A stretch of DNA of 64,000 nucleotides, taken from Acidovorax sp. A79 (lineage in GTDB: Bacteria > Pseudomonadota > Gammaproteobacteria > Burkholderiales > Burkholderiaceae_C). A model generated the notes under the pieces. The model was given only the letters and a program-made list of their open reading frames with translations, did no database searches and was not told where the DNA came from. Positions 10,355 through 18,544 of this stretch are shown piece after piece. Both the position numbers and the translations under genes were made by a program. Positions within the stretch are counted from its first letter, which is position 1. Every line of letters begins with the position of its first letter. Location: assembly GCF_041154505.1 (NCBI RefSeq), contig NZ_AP028672.1, positions 4,566,501 through 4,630,500 on the forward strand, written 5' to 3'.

Positions 10355-10720
10355 TCACTGTGGCTTGAAGGTCAGCAGTTCACCGTTGCCACGCTTGAGG
10401 TACAGCACGCCGTCTTTTTGCCGCATCGGGTTGCAGCCGGTGGTCTTGCCCGTGTCCTGGCACACGGTGCTGTCCTTGGTGCTCCACTTTCCGGAATTGG
10501 TGTAGCTGCCCGCGTTGAAGAAGAAATAGCCGTTGTTGTCGAACTGCCAGCGCCAGTCGGGCCCTTTCGCTGGGGTCATGGAGAACACCTTGCCAGCCAG
10601 GGCCTCGCGCAAGGCTTCTTGCGTCAACTGTTCGGCACCTTCGGGGAAGTCGGTGGTTTGGGCGAGGGCGCTGGTGCTCAAAACCATTGCGGCTGCGGAA
10701 GTAAGGAGGAGTTTTTTCAT
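10355..10720 (-). CDS. Small secreted protein, family B, copy 1 (DUF995-like?)
   Basis: 121 residues from the Met of MKKLLLTSAAAMVLS; the frame is open further upstream, but this start gives a clean signal peptide cleaved near ALAQ. The mature part has KVFSMTPAKGPDWRW, GYFFFNAGSY, SGKWSTKDSTVCQDTG and a second Cys, ending LLTFKPQ. The pattern (aromatic strand, GKW, VC..., C, LYL) resembles DUF995-type exported proteins, but that is tentative. A close paralogue is at 14401-14775. Both copies are transcribed away from identical 22-bp palindromes, which suggests shared regulation. Confidence 0.78.
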   Translation of the reverse strand: MKKLLLTSAAAMVLSTSALAQTTDFPEGAEQLTQEALREALAGKVFSMTPAKGPDWRWQFDNNGYFFFNAGSYTNSGKWSTKDSTVCQDTGKTTGCNPMRQKDGVLYLKRGNGELLTFKPQ

Positions 10721-10838
10721 GGCTGGCAGCCTTTTTTTTCTTGCGCTGGGCATGTGGGTTGATAAGTGATTGCAGCGGAGGCGGTCCACGCCGCGTTCCT
10801 TGCTGCAGATAAAGCCTACGTGCATGCCAATGCCTGCG

Positions 10839-10860
10839 CCATCCTACAAATGCAGGATGG
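10839..10860. promoter_or_regulatory. 22-bp palindromic operator candidate, copy 1
   Basis: CCATCCT-N8-AGGATGG, with an inner near-palindrome CCTAC-N4-GCAGG. It is identical at all 22 positions to 14941-14962, and GCCTACG lies 25 bp upstream in both. It sits between divergent genes (family B protein on minus, lipoprotein on plus). Size and symmetry suit a LuxR-type HTH dimer; the three tandem regulators are the obvious candidates (inference). Confidence 0.6.
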
Positions 10861-10964
10861 TGGCGGTGTGGTGTTTTTGGCTCAATCGGTGCGAACGGGG
10901 GAGGCGCAGCGTGCAAGCAGTGGCGGCCTCTTTGGAATCACTAAATCAATTCAGGAGCGCAGAA

Positions 10965-11855
10965 ATGCAGCAGGTCAAAAGATTCTCCGTCATCGCATCC
11001 GCCGTCGTCCTGGCCGCATGTGGCGGTGGCGGCACAGACAATAGCGAGGCGCCTTCCGAGGGGGCGTCTCAGCAATACCGGGTATTCACCGGCAATGCAA
11101 ACCAGCATGTTGTGCTGGACGGTGCATCCACGCAGTTTGCAGTTCGCAAGAGCGACGACAAATTTGTGCATCTGTCCAGCGGCTCGGCGCTCAATGGGCT
11201 GCTGTTTGTCGAGGGGGGCAGCATTCTGCGCGATGGGCAGAAGATTGGGGCGATCGTTCTCACCGCGGGGCAGGAAGGCAAGACCATCGCTACGTTAGCT
11301 TGTTCTGGCCCGGCGCCTGACTTCGGTGCAATGACGATTGTGGTCACGTCTTCGTCGTGGACGCATAGTTGTGCATCCAACACGGGTGGTACAGGTGGTA
11401 CGGGCGGTACAGGTGGTACGGGCGGTACAGGTGGTACGGGTGGTACGGGTGGTACGGGTGGTACGGGCGGTACGGGTGGTGCAAATATCGCTGGTCAGAG
11501 TGCAGATCAATGTGTGAGATTGTCGCCGTATCAATATGGGGGGCTCGGAATCACGAATACATGCAACGTGACTATTAAGTATAGCTATTGTAATTTGCGA
11601 CCCGATTCGAGTAATTCAACGCTTTTTCAATGCAAAGCGCAGCGCGCTTCTTTTAGTCCAACTGGGTATACATACAGCCAAGGAATGGATGGTTTGTCGC
11701 CAGGGAGTACGCACCAAATTATTGGCACCAGTGGGGTTGATAATCAAAAAACCTGGGTTAAGGCCTGCGTGTCACCAGATGCGCCATATATTTCCGATTT
11801 CAACACAAGCACGATAACTGGCAACTCCAGTGCCTATGGGTTTTGCACAAAATAG
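10965..11855 (+). CDS. Lipoprotein with Gly-Gly-Thr linker
   Basis: 296 residues from ATG 10965 (AGGAG 7 bases upstream). A lipoprotein signal with lipobox VLAAC at Cys19 is followed by GGGG. The N-terminal domain (about 30-135, normal GC) is joined by eleven Thr-Gly-Gly units (about 140-172) to a Cys-rich C-terminal domain of ~125 residues (QCVRLSPYQYGGLGITNTC, then YSYC and further Cys), encoded by clearly more AT-rich DNA. No family is recognised. The build, a membrane anchor, a flexible repeat spacer and a disulfide-type domain, suggests a surface-displayed module. The unknown lipoprotein gene follows at 11872. Confidence 0.75.
   Translation: MQQVKRFSVIASAVVLAACGGGGTDNSEAPSEGASQQYRVFTGNANQHVVLDGASTQFAVRKSDDKFVHLSSGSALNGLLFVEGGSILRDGQKIGAIVLTAGQEGKTIATLACSGPAPDFGAMTIVVTSSSWTHSCASNTGGTGGTGGTGGTGGTGGTGGTGGTGGTGGTGGANIAGQSADQCVRLSPYQYGGLGITNTCNVTIKYSYCNLRPDSSNSTLFQCKAQRASFSPTGYTYSQGMDGLSPGSTHQIIGTSGVDNQKTWVKACVSPDAPYISDFNTSTITGNSSAYGFCTK
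11382..11480 (+). repeat. Tandem 9-bp repeat, 11 units
   Basis: Eleven units of AC(G/A)GG(T/C)GGT encode the Thr-Gly-Gly linker of the lipoprotein. The unit is in frame, so changes in copy number would alter linker length without a frameshift. Confidence 0.95.
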
Positions 11856-11871
11856 CAATGATGGAGGTGAA

Positions 11872-13338
11872 ATGCCAAAGATAAAAAAAATATTCGTGCA
11901 AGTGTTCATGGTGCTTTGTGGTGCTATGAATCTTTTCGGTTGCACTTCATTTTCTGAAGTTTCAAAACTAAGCGGAGATATCAATCCATCCATCCAAAAT
12001 TTCCCGCGTGATCTGTCGGCTGGGAGTGTCGTCAGTATTCAATACCCCATGCTGTCGAGCGAAGTGGCCAAGCGCCAACTGGTGGATCGTTACCCCTGCA
12101 AGCTGAACTCCGTCTATGGCAATGACACTTCCGCCGGGTGTGGCCATAGTGCATTCACGGGCGAATTTGCTCCCATGCTTTTTGAACAATCCACGTACTA
12201 CGCGGCGGAGCTGAAAAAAATCATGGCAAGGTATGTCAATGAAAGAAACATATATCTTGAGCCTATGTATGTCGACTACAGGGATGGTCGATTCGTTGTG
12301 GCTCCGGCCATGTCCACCAGCATTCCCAGCAGTTTAGTGGTGGAGCTGTTCGATTTTCCTGGGGTCGTGAAGGCGTCTGTCGGTGCAGGCGCCGTTATTA
12401 CCGCCAGCATTCGCAGTGCTGGGCCAACGTCTGCCGCTACATGCGGCCATATTTTCGCGACAGGAAGGCATTTGACTTTCTACGGCAGTGGCGAAGTCCC
12501 CTGTGTGCAGCAAAGCGCTAGGGAGGTACCACGCTTTTCCCCCTTGCAATATTTCGCAGATTCGGAAATTTCCTCTGTCGATTTTCCAAAGCATGAGGGC
12601 AGGCCGGTAGCACCGGGGTCTGTCATGGTCACGGGCGCATTGTGGGAGGCCAACAACGATGAATATTTGAAGAAGACGGCAGAGCCGGGTTTTCAAGTCA
12701 CTGCTGACAATATCCGCAGTCCTGCGGTGGAGTGGCTGGCGCGCGCAGCAGCCAATGCACTGCTGAAGATCGACACTCGGGCCGCATTCGACGCAGGTTT
12801 TGCCGTGTACCTGCAAGACTACGATGCAGCGCTGGCCAACCGGTTTCGGCAGCGCACCCCGGCGCCTGGCGACGACCGCAAGATCGCCGTTGCACGCAAG
12901 CTGCTCGATGCGGAGCGCGATTGGCTTGCCACCCAGAACGCGGCCATGACTGAGGGCATCCTGAACGGCAACTATGGCAAGAGCTTCCGCCAGACGCGCT
13001 GGGTACTGGCGCAGGCATACAACAAGTCCCAGGCTTTGGGATGGCTTGAGGTGGGCGCTGTCTTGGTGGGTGGCTTTAGCTCGGGCCTGTTCGGCGGGGC
13101 GGGCGCCTACAACCCCAGCATGTTGATGATGACTACCTTGCAGAACGAACAGCGGTTCTCGTCCATGCAGAACCAGATCGAGCAGGCCCTGCTCGACAGC
13201 TTGGCCCCTGGGGTGGAGATGCGTAGCAAGGTGGTGCAAGTCAGCCTGGATGGCATGAACACCTCGCTTAGCGGTGCATCGCACAGCGAAATCCGCGCGC
13301 AACTGCTATCGCTCTACAAGAAGCTGACAGGCGCATGA
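11872..13338 (+). CDS. Unknown lipoprotein, 488 residues
   Basis: ATG 11872 is chosen because GGAGG lies 4-5 bases upstream; the frame is open from 11830. A lipoprotein signal peptide carries the lipobox NLFGC at about residue 21. The rest is soluble, with Cys residues in the first half and a helical, Gln/Asn-rich second half, plus a Gly-rich stretch GAVLVGGFSSGLFGGAGAY near residue 400. No known family was recognised. The 5' half is AT-rich compared with neighbours, unlike the 3' half. It overlaps the next gene by ATGA, so the two products probably act together at the envelope. Confidence 0.72.
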   Translation: MPKIKKIFVQVFMVLCGAMNLFGCTSFSEVSKLSGDINPSIQNFPRDLSAGSVVSIQYPMLSSEVAKRQLVDRYPCKLNSVYGNDTSAGCGHSAFTGEFAPMLFEQSTYYAAELKKIMARYVNERNIYLEPMYVDYRDGRFVVAPAMSTSIPSSLVVELFDFPGVVKASVGAGAVITASIRSAGPTSAATCGHIFATGRHLTFYGSGEVPCVQQSAREVPRFSPLQYFADSEISSVDFPKHEGRPVAPGSVMVTGALWEANNDEYLKKTAEPGFQVTADNIRSPAVEWLARAAANALLKIDTRAAFDAGFAVYLQDYDAALANRFRQRTPAPGDDRKIAVARKLLDAERDWLATQNAAMTEGILNGNYGKSFRQTRWVLAQAYNKSQALGWLEVGAVLVGGFSSGLFGGAGAYNPSMLMMTTLQNEQRFSSMQNQIEQALLDSLAPGVEMRSKVVQVSLDGMNTSLSGASHSEIRAQLLSLYKKLTGA

Positions 13339-14321
13339 AGTCAGGGCGAACCGTGCGGACGGCGCTGGAACTGTGCGTGCTATGGGGTTGGGGCGTGGCG
13401 GCTGCGGCGGACTGCCCAAGCAATGTCCGTGAATTCGCCCTGCTGGCCCACATGCACATGGAAGCGGAAGGCTTGGCCGCGTACCAGGTATTGCAAAAGG
13501 ATTGCGCTGCTGCATTGCAACAGGCATGGGGCGACACGCAGCCCCGTCCTGACGATATGCAGCAGGTGCTGACCTTGGGTCGAAAGCTGCATGCCCAGGC
13601 GCGGGATCAGCACGCCCGGCAGGCGAGCAGTGCCTTCAGCGAAGGGCAAATTCCATTGGCCTCTGCGGACGCATTGCGCGGCCTGGGCCCGGAGAATGCC
13701 GTGCGCGCTTTGGGTGGCATGGCGTTGGATGTGCTGGCAGCGGGGCTGAACAGCCGCCAGCGCATATCCCAGGCGCAGACGGCGCGACAAGCGGCCGATG
13801 CGTTCAGGGGCGATGAGCCGCGCTGGGACGCCGCGCCCAGCCGGGGCGGCCCGGAATCCATGGCGCCACCGCAGCCCGAGATTGCGCTGGACGCAAGTGC
13901 CGTGAACGCGGCAAGCTGCAGCGGAGCCTACGGCTTTCTTGCCCCTCAACTGCGGCCATACATCGACTCCTCCCTGGCCGATGTGCGACAGGCCATATTG
14001 CGCGAATCCGTGTCTGCCATGCTGGCGGGCGCCCGCCAGCAGGCAGGAAGCAAAGCGCAAACATTGCGGCTGTTGGACGAGCAGGTCAAGGAATACAACC
14101 GCGCAGCCAACGAAGCTGCGCAAACCGCCAACCAGACCGATGGCAACAGCGACTCGGCCAGCACTGCCAAGGTGGTATCCGACACCCTGGAGCTGAATTT
14201 CCCGTGTTCGCAAGGCCCTGCGGTTCACGCTTCAGCCGTCTGCGCCTACATCGGGTACCGCTGGGGTAGCTTGGCAACCCGGGCCTCGGCCGCCATGGTC
14301 GAGCGCTGCTGGGAGCCATGA
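13335..14321 (+). CDS. Unknown exported protein coupled to the lipoprotein
   Basis: 328 residues. Its ATG overlaps the previous stop (ATGA), implying translational coupling. A signal peptide of about 25 residues ends in VAAAAD. The mature protein is mainly helical, Ala/Gln-rich, with a Pro-rich segment near 165-180 and scattered Cys residues that could pair. I do not recognise a family. The tight coupling to an unknown lipoprotein suggests a periplasmic partner of an outer-membrane-anchored protein (inference). Confidence 0.72.
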   Translation: MKSGRTVRTALELCVLWGWGVAAAADCPSNVREFALLAHMHMEAEGLAAYQVLQKDCAAALQQAWGDTQPRPDDMQQVLTLGRKLHAQARDQHARQASSAFSEGQIPLASADALRGLGPENAVRALGGMALDVLAAGLNSRQRISQAQTARQAADAFRGDEPRWDAAPSRGGPESMAPPQPEIALDASAVNAASCSGAYGFLAPQLRPYIDSSLADVRQAILRESVSAMLAGARQQAGSKAQTLRLLDEQVKEYNRAANEAAQTANQTDGNSDSASTAKVVSDTLELNFPCSQGPAVHASAVCAYIGYRWGSLATRASAAMVERCWEP

Positions 14322-14400
14322 ACAACGGTGGTTCGCCAATGGCTCTGTGCGCAGCCAGCCATCAGCTTTTTCTTAGGTTGTGCCGATTTTCTCAGTTGAA

Positions 14401-14775
14401 CTACTGTGGCTTGAACGTCACGATCTCTCCGCTGTCGCGCTTCAGGTACAGCGTGCCGTCCTTCTGCCGCATCTCATTGCAGCCCATGTTCTTGCCAGTG
14501 TCCTGGCACACGCTGCTTTCCTTGGTGCTCCACTTGCCGGAGTCGCTAAAGCTGCCCGCATTCAAGAAGAAATAGCCATTGCCCTTGAACTCCCACCGCC
14601 AGGTGGAGCCCTTGGCGGGGGTGATGGAAAACACCTTACCCGTAAGGGCTTCGCGCAGCGCTTCTGGCGTCAGCGGTTGGGCGCCTTCGGGGAAGTCGGT
14701 GGTTTGCGCGGTGGCGCTGGCGCCTGCAGCCATGGCGGCGGCTGAAATCAGGAGCAGTGGCAGCAGTTTCTTCAT
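14401..14775 (-). CDS. Small secreted protein, family B, copy 2
   Basis: 124 residues with a Sec signal peptide (MKKLLPLLLISAAAMAAG, cleavage near ATAQ). The mature protein closely parallels 10355-10720: TTDFPEGAQPLTPEALREAL, KVFSITPAKGSTWRWEF, SGKWSTKESSVCQDTG, C, then LYLKRDSGEIVTFKPQ. Function is unknown. It is read away from the second palindrome, and the divergent partner on the plus strand is the IPTL-CTERM protein. Gene plus promoter therefore look like a duplicated cassette relative to the first copy. Confidence 0.8.
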   Translation of the reverse strand: MKKLLPLLLISAAAMAAGASATAQTTDFPEGAQPLTPEALREALTGKVFSITPAKGSTWRWEFKGNGYFFLNAGSFSDSGKWSTKESSVCQDTGKNMGCNEMRQKDGTLYLKRDSGEIVTFKPQ

Positions 14776-14940
14776 GGCAAATGCCTTTCTTTCATCGGGT
14801 AGGAGGGTTGTTTGGGTGACCGGGCATCGGCCCGGAGAAGTGAGGAGAAAAAGTGTGCGGCGCCAGTAGGTGCCGCATGTCCACGCGCGCCTGCGCAGCG
14901 TTCACCACCCAGTCAGCCTACGCATTAGGCGATGGCTATG

Positions 14941-14962
14941 CCATCCTACAAATGCAGGATGG
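14941..14962. promoter_or_regulatory. 22-bp palindromic operator candidate, copy 2
   Basis: Identical at all 22 positions to 10839-10860 and, like it, lies between a family B gene (minus) and a plus-strand surface-protein gene. It is 56 bp before the IPTL-CTERM start at 15018. The flanks differ apart from the GCCTACG motif 25 bp upstream, so the palindrome is conserved above its surroundings. Confidence 0.6.
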
Positions 14963-15011
14963 CGCGCGGCTGCGGCAGCAGGGATATTGGGGCGCATTCG
15001 TTTATCCAAAA

Positions 15012-15072
15012 AACACTATGAAAATGAGAGCTGCTACCGCATGTCCAGTGAGTGCTGGAGCCCTAAAAAACT
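15012..15072 (+). repeat. Dispersed ~60-bp repeat, copy D
   Basis: Carries ACTATGAAAATGAGAGCTGC, the 8-base spacer region and TGCTGGAGCCC of the family. It supplies the ATG and roughly the first 18 codons of the IPTL-CTERM protein. Compare copy C at 17992-18062, which shares CTATGAAAATGAGAGCT. Confidence 0.65.
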
Positions 15073-17966
15073 CCAATCTTTGTTGGTGGGGCCGCTGGCT
15101 GCTGGCGCTCTGGCTGCTGGGCGGCTTGAGCCTGTCTTCTGCCGCGTGGGCGGTCAATGCGTGGCAGCCAACCAGCGGGCCGCAAGGGGGCAGCGTCAGC
15201 GCGCTGGCCATCGACCCCGCTACACCGGCCACCGTGTATGCGGGCACGGAGTTCATGGGCGTGTCCAAGAGCACGGATGGCGGCGCCACCTGGGCGGTGG
15301 CCAATAGCGGCTTGCCGAACACCCGCGTGTCGTCCCTGGCCATCGACCTGGCGACCCCAGCCACGTTGTACGCAAGCACCAGTGCGGGCGTGGCCAAGAG
15401 CACCGATGGCGGCGCTACCTGGGCATTGGCGGGCTCCGGATTACAGGGCTACTCGGTGTATTCGTTGGCCATGGCCCCCGGTGCGGCCACTCTCTACGCC
15501 GCAGGAACGGAGTCCGTCTGGCACGGCAACGGATTCCACGCGGAGGGCCGCGTGTTCAGGAGCCAGGACGCAGGCGCAACCTGGGCGATTTTCATGAATG
15601 GCTTGACGGGCACGCAAGGCGTTCAAACCCTTGCCATCGACCCGGCCACGCCCACGACGCTGTACGCAGGCACCGATAGCGGTGCATTCAAAAGCATCAA
15701 TGGAGGCGTCAGTTGGTCATCGTCCAGTGCGGGGCTGAACAACAACAACGTGCTTTCGCTGGCGATGAACCCGGCAACGCCTGCAACGCTGTATGCGGGC
15801 ACCGCTGGCGGTGGCGTATTCAAGACGACCGACGGCGGCGCAAACTGGTCGGCGGCCAATACCGGGCTGGCAAGCCTCTACGTGCTGTCTCTGGCAATCG
15901 ACCCCGCCACGCCCACGACACTGTATGCAGGAACCGTTGGCGGCGTATTCAAAAGCACCAACGGCGGCACGACCTGGTCGGCGGCCCATTCCGGGTTGGC
16001 CAACGCCATCGTGCAGGCCCTGGCCATTGACCCCGCCACACCCACAACGCTGTACGCAGGCACCAACGGTAGCAGCGTTTTCAAGAGTACCAACGGCGCC
16101 GCGTCCAATGAATCCCGCTTACTGGACCTGGTGCTGGACGCAGGCAGCGGCCCCGTGGCCCTGTCGCCCGCGTTCGATACCAACCAGTTCACCTACCACA
16201 CCCTCACCGTGCAGGCCGCCAGCATCGCCGTCACGCCTACGGCGTGGGCGAGCGATGCGGCCATTCTGGTCAACGGTGTGCCGGTGGCGTCGGGCAGCGC
16301 GTCGGCGCAGATTCCACTCAACCCAGGCAGCAACACCTTGAGCGTGTCGATCACCTCCGCTGACGACATGTCTACACGCAGCTTCACGATCACGGTGGCA
16401 CAGGCGCAAACGCCTTCCGTCTGCAGCTTCAACGGAGCATCCTTGAGCGAAGGCCAGAGCGTGACGGCGTACAAGTGGTCCGCAGTTCCGACCGGCCAAG
16501 TTTGCGTGTCTGAGCAAAGGCAATGCGTGGGAGGCGGGCTCTTGACGGGTGCCTACGCCTATGCGTCTTGCGGGGTCAACGTGCCTTCCTCCTGCCTTTT
16601 CAATGGACTGACTATCGGACACAGTCAGAGTGTCACTGCGTATCAGAGTTCGAACGTTCCTTTTGGAAGCAGTTGTACCTCTCAAGCGCGCACATGTACT
16701 AGTGGCTCTCTGTCGGGCTCCTACAACTATGCGTCCTGTACTGCCGGCGCTCCAGCCAGTTGCTTGTTCAATGGGCAACTCATTGGCCACGGGCAAAACG
16801 TTACCGCGTATATGAGCGCTTCGACACCTGCCGGCGGCAGTTGCGTTTCTGAGTCCAGAGCCTGCACCAACGGCTCCCTGTCGGGCTCCTACAACTTTGA
16901 TGCCTGCCAGGCCACGCCCCAAAACACGCAGACCATCACTTTCGGTCCCTTGCCCAACCGCAGCTTCGGCGCCACCGTGCCGCCGCTATCGGCCAGCGCC
17001 ACTTCCACCTTGACGGTGGGTTTTGCCAGCAGCACGCCGGCGGTCTGCACAGTGGCGGGCACGACGGTCACGCTGGTAGCGGCGGGCACCTGCACCGTCA
17101 CCGCAACCCAGCCCGGCGACACCACCTGGGCCGCCGCGCCGCCCGTGCCGCAGAGCTTCACGGTCAATGCCGTGGCACCCGGCGCACCCACCAACGTGCA
17201 GGCCACGCCTTCGGGCAGCGGCCAGGTCACGGTGAGCTTTACGCCGCCCGCCAGCGATGGCGGCGGCATCACGCAGTACACCGTGACGGCACTGGCCAAC
17301 GGCCAGCCCAGCGGCCAGACCTGCGCCGCCACGCCGCCCGTCACCAGTTGCACCGTCACCGGCTTGCAGGATGGCACCACCTACACCTTCTCGGTGGCGG
17401 CTACCAATGGCGGCGGCAGTGGCGTGGCACCAGTCCCCACCAACCCGGCAACGCCGCTGGCCGACAGCAAGGCTTTCTCGGCCCCGTCGTCCACGGGCTC
17501 GGGCCCCGTCGCGGTGGCGGTCTCGGGCGGTGGAGCCACCTGTGCGTTCGAGAGCGTGCGGCTGCTTTCCGCCGCCAGCGCGGGTGCGCCTGCGGGCCCG
17601 AGCTTTCCGCACGGCGTGCTGGATTTCGTGCTGAACGGCTGCGATACCTCGCCCGTCACCGTGGACATCACTTACCCCGGCACACTGGCGCAGGGCGCGC
17701 AATACTGGAAGCGCCAGGGCGGCGCGTGGGGGCCGTTCGCGGGTGCCGCGCTGGCCGTGAACAAGGCGGTGCTCACGCTGGTGGACGGCGGCGCGGGCGA
17801 CGATGAGGGCGGCGCGCCCAATGGGCGCATCGTCGATCCGGGCGGTGTTGCGGTGCTGGCGGCGCCTGGCCCCGGCGGGGCTGCGGCGATCCCCACGCTG
17901 GGCGAATGGGGGTTGGTGCTGCTGGCGGCCCTGCTGGGCTTGCTGGCGTGGCGCCGCAGGGTTTAG
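15018..17966 (+). CDS. Large IPTL-CTERM surface protein with BNR-like, Cys-rich, Ig-like and FN3 modules
   Basis: 982 residues from ATG 15018. A long signal peptide (hydrophobic core about 27-43) is followed by seven ~43-residue BNR/sialidase-type repeats (about 50-360; consensus LAIDPATPTTLYAGT, then GVFKSTNGG). Next come a cadherin-like beta domain (about 370-460), three ~58-residue Cys-rich repeats (FNG, SVTAY, paired Cys; about 470-635), an Ig-like domain (about 640-720) and a fibronectin III domain (about 725-820). The C-terminus is a classic IPTL-CTERM signal: IPTLGEWGLVLLAALLG, then Arg-rich. Such signals direct processing by an exosortase (XrtH type), which is not in this window. Its role may be adhesion or matrix, but is unknown. 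Confidence 0.85.
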   Translation: MKMRAATACPVSAGALKNSNLCWWGRWLLALWLLGGLSLSSAAWAVNAWQPTSGPQGGSVSALAIDPATPATVYAGTEFMGVSKSTDGGATWAVANSGLPNTRVSSLAIDLATPATLYASTSAGVAKSTDGGATWALAGSGLQGYSVYSLAMAPGAATLYAAGTESVWHGNGFHAEGRVFRSQDAGATWAIFMNGLTGTQGVQTLAIDPATPTTLYAGTDSGAFKSINGGVSWSSSSAGLNNNNVLSLAMNPATPATLYAGTAGGGVFKTTDGGANWSAANTGLASLYVLSLAIDPATPTTLYAGTVGGVFKSTNGGTTWSAAHSGLANAIVQALAIDPATPTTLYAGTNGSSVFKSTNGAASNESRLLDLVLDAGSGPVALSPAFDTNQFTYHTLTVQAASIAVTPTAWASDAAILVNGVPVASGSASAQIPLNPGSNTLSVSITSADDMSTRSFTITVAQAQTPSVCSFNGASLSEGQSVTAYKWSAVPTGQVCVSEQRQCVGGGLLTGAYAYASCGVNVPSSCLFNGLTIGHSQSVTAYQSSNVPFGSSCTSQARTCTSGSLSGSYNYASCTAGAPASCLFNGQLIGHGQNVTAYMSASTPAGGSCVSESRACTNGSLSGSYNFDACQATPQNTQTITFGPLPNRSFGATVPPLSASATSTLTVGFASSTPAVCTVAGTTVTLVAAGTCTVTATQPGDTTWAAAPPVPQSFTVNAVAPGAPTNVQATPSGSGQVTVSFTPPASDGGGITQYTVTALANGQPSGQTCAATPPVTSCTVTGLQDGTTYTFSVAATNGGGSGVAPVPTNPATPLADSKAFSAPSSTGSGPVAVAVSGGGATCAFESVRLLSAASAGAPAGPSFPHGVLDFVLNGCDTSPVTVDITYPGTLAQGAQYWKRQGGAWGPFAGAALAVNKAVLTLVDGGAGDDEGGAPNGRIVDPGGVAVLAAPGPGGAAAIPTLGEWGLVLLAALLGLLAWRRRV

Positions 17967-17991
17967 GTGAGAAAGGTTGCCAGCGCACTGT

Positions 17992-18062
17992 TGATTTTTC
18001 TACTTGCTATGAAAATGAGAGCTTCTGGCGCTTGTCCACAAAGCGCCAGGGCCAAACTGAAT
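17992..18062 (+). repeat. Dispersed ~60-bp repeat, copy C
   Basis: It has CTATGAAAATGAGAGCTTC, GGCGCTTG, a spacer, AAGCGCCAGGGCC and AAACTGA. It lies 26 bp after the IPTL-CTERM stop, so that gene is flanked by two direct copies of the repeat, at its start and its end. Confidence 0.65.
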
Positions 18063-18085
18063 CCATAGGAAATAGAGTCCCATTC

Positions 18086-18456
18086 ATGAAACAAGCCTGT
18101 ATTGCTACCCTGGGCGCGCTGTTCGCGTCCATCGCCCTCGCCCAGTCGCCAGAGCCTTTCCACGGGACCTGGAAGGTCACTTGGCAGGGCGCCAAGAGGT
18201 CGCAAGAAGCCAAGCTGCAACTCGGCAAGGGGGCAACACGTGGCGAACGTTCACCAGCAACAGGGACGACCCCTGCGCAGGCCGGGAGGTCCTGGTGGCG
18301 CTGGAGCTCAAGAGCGAGGCGGAGGCCCTCGTCACACTCAAATTCTCCGAGGCGCTCCCAGGTGGCCGCGACGGTACCGTCCAGATGACGTTGACTTCGC
18401 CCACCACGGCCAAGGGCAAGCGTGGTCAGGTGGACTTGGACATGGCCAAGGAGTAG
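18086..18456 (+). pseudogene. Frameshifted family A secreted protein
   Basis: It begins as a good signal peptide (MKQACIATLGALFASIALAQ) followed by FHGTWKVTWQG, then loses the frame at a run of five Gs (18229-18233). In the +1 frame the family continues with NRDDPCAGREVLVALELK and LVTLKFSEALPGG to the stop at 18454-18456. One extra G would restore a 124-residue paralogue of the intact protein at 9904-10305. It is either a true pseudogene, a slippage-prone (phase-variable) tract, or a sequencing error; the sequence alone does not decide. Confidence 0.75.
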
Positions 18457-18544
18457 CCACACCACCTCGGGCGGTAAGGCAAGTTTCATTGCAAACAACT
18501 GTTGTTTGCGTTAACTGCCAACTGTTGTCCGCACGGCGGATTCA

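Noticed and set aside
11382..11480. Tandem repeats considered as a CRISPR array
   Set aside because: Nine-base units without spacers, encoding a protein linker; no cas genes.
11295..11534. Antisense Thr/Arg-rich frame across the 9-bp tandem repeat
   Set aside because: It is a by-product of the repeat; no ribosome site or conserved features.
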